Assembly (NCBI GenBank): GCA_025355115.1
Contig: JANXLO010000375.1
Coordinates: 1 to 5,624, forward strand
DNA length: 5,624 nucleotides
Reading direction: 5' to 3'
Source of the DNA: Chthonomonadaceae bacterium
Lineage (GTDB): Bacteria > Armatimonadota > Chthonomonadetes > Chthonomonadales > Chthonomonadaceae
The notes under the pieces were generated by a model. It ran no database searches. It saw only the letters and a program-made list of their open reading frames with translations, and was not told the DNA's origin. The position numbers and the translations under genes are program-made. Shown in pieces: positions 5,192-5,624 of this stretch (within the stretch, counting starts at the first letter, position 1; every line of letters starts with the position of its first letter).

Positions 5192-5624
5192 ATGAAAAGA
5201 CTAACGCTGATCTCGGGGGCGATGCTGAGCCTATGCATGATGGGCGGAATGGCGAGCGCCCAATCCTTCATCGCATACAATTTGGCCACACCCGTCGCTG
5301 GAAATGATTCTTACACAGCAACTCTGGGACTTGACTTTCATGTCAATTCCAATCTTACCCTCACGGATCTGGGCGTTTTCGATGCGGCTACATCGGGCAC
5401 CTCTAACGCTCACCCGCTTGGCGGCACATTGACTGTCACGGTCTATAATACAGACACTGGGACTGCTGTACCTGGTCTGACTGGATTCACCTTCACTGCG
5501 GCGAGCCCTGGCACGCTAATTGGCGGCAATCTGTTCAAGCAGGTGAATGGCGGCGCTGGCGTACAACTCGGAACGGGCAACTACACTGTCGCCGCAACTG
5601 GCTTTAGCGGCAAGGATTTTGACG
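5192..5624 (+). CDS. Exported protein, paralogue of the preceding PEP-CTERM protein (3' partial, first 144 codons)
   Basis: The frame starts MKRLTLISGAMLSL and is still open at the window end. The signal peptide has K2-R3, a hydrophobic core and a clear ASA|Q cleavage site after residue 23. The mature part matches the preceding protein: QSFIAYNL against QTFTAYDL, LTDLGVFD (57-64) against VTSLGVFD, then a NTDT/NRDT motif, ASPGTL against AAPGTL, and GTGNYTVAATGF against DPGHYVISSSGF. Thus it is a tandem paralogue, probably a beta-rich surface or matrix protein. The C-terminal third is outside the window, so a PEP-CTERM tail is expected but not seen. It has its own sigma-54 promoter (5039-5055) and a good ribosome binding site. 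I do not recognise a named family for the domain; a DUF4082-like beta sandwich is one possibility. Gene and start are secure, the class is likely. Confidence 0.88.
   Translation, partial: MKRLTLISGAMLSLCMMGGMASAQSFIAYNLATPVAGNDSYTATLGLDFHVNSNLTLTDLGVFDAATSGTSNAHPLGGTLTVTVYNTDTGTAVPGLTGFTFTAASPGTLIGGNLFKQVNGGAGVQLGTGNYTVAATGFSGKDFD

Noticed and set aside
4367..5413. Minus-strand frames opposite the two exported-protein genes
   Set aside because: The plus strand has signal peptides, homologous paralogues, ribosome sites and promoters; the opposite frames show none of these.
1..5624. Mobile element, CRISPR or attachment-site signatures
   Set aside because: No transposase or integrase coding, terminal inverted repeats, regularly spaced repeats or tRNA-end duplication were seen; the duplicated unit at 3964-5624 looks like gene duplication.

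Overview
The window looks like a piece of a chromosome from a Gram-negative environmental bacterium. Acidobacteriota (Terriglobia-like) is my best guess. The reasons are the combination of a thioester alpha-2-macroglobulin, a CsrA of about 76 residues with a C-terminal extension, and PEP-CTERM exported proteins, all in moderately high-GC coding DNA. Verrucomicrobia, Planctomycetes or a betaproteobacterium are not excluded. All supported genes are on the + strand.

Layout. (1) Bases 1-3249 are the C-terminal 1082 codons of a bacterial alpha-2-macroglobulin. The frame is open from base 1, so the start lies outside the window; the CxEQ thioester motif is intact. (2) Bases 3250-3523 are a 274-bp gap holding a 13-bp palindrome, a TATAAT box and a strongly foldable leader rich in GGA. 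(3) Bases 3524-3754 are csrA (GTG start, strong ribosome binding site), closed by a textbook intrinsic terminator at 3771-3804. (4) Bases 3805-4300 are an AT-richer intergenic stretch with an A/T inverted repeat, a clear sigma-54 -24/-12 promoter and a predicted leader of about 310 nt. (5) Bases 4301-5029 are a complete PEP-CTERM protein. (6) A second, almost identical sigma-54 promoter starts 10 bp after its stop codon. (7) From 5192 to the window end runs a second exported protein, a paralogue of the first; its 3' end is cut off.

How it may fit together. The most interesting part is the right half: two tandem paralogous exported proteins, at least the first with a PEP-CTERM sorting tail. 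Each sits behind its own sigma-54 promoter, and even the sequence around the predicted start site (TAGTTGA) is conserved, so promoter and gene seem to have been duplicated as a unit. This matches what is known of exosortase/PEP-CTERM systems, in which PEP-CTERM genes can be controlled by RpoN and the PrsK/PrsR two-component pair. Both genes share a GGAAGGA at the ribosome binding site, and the second leader can fold over it. With csrA next door, post-transcriptional control by CsrA is a testable idea, but it is inference. No exosortase, PrsK/PrsR, RpoN, RNA gene, mobile element or CRISPR array is visible here.
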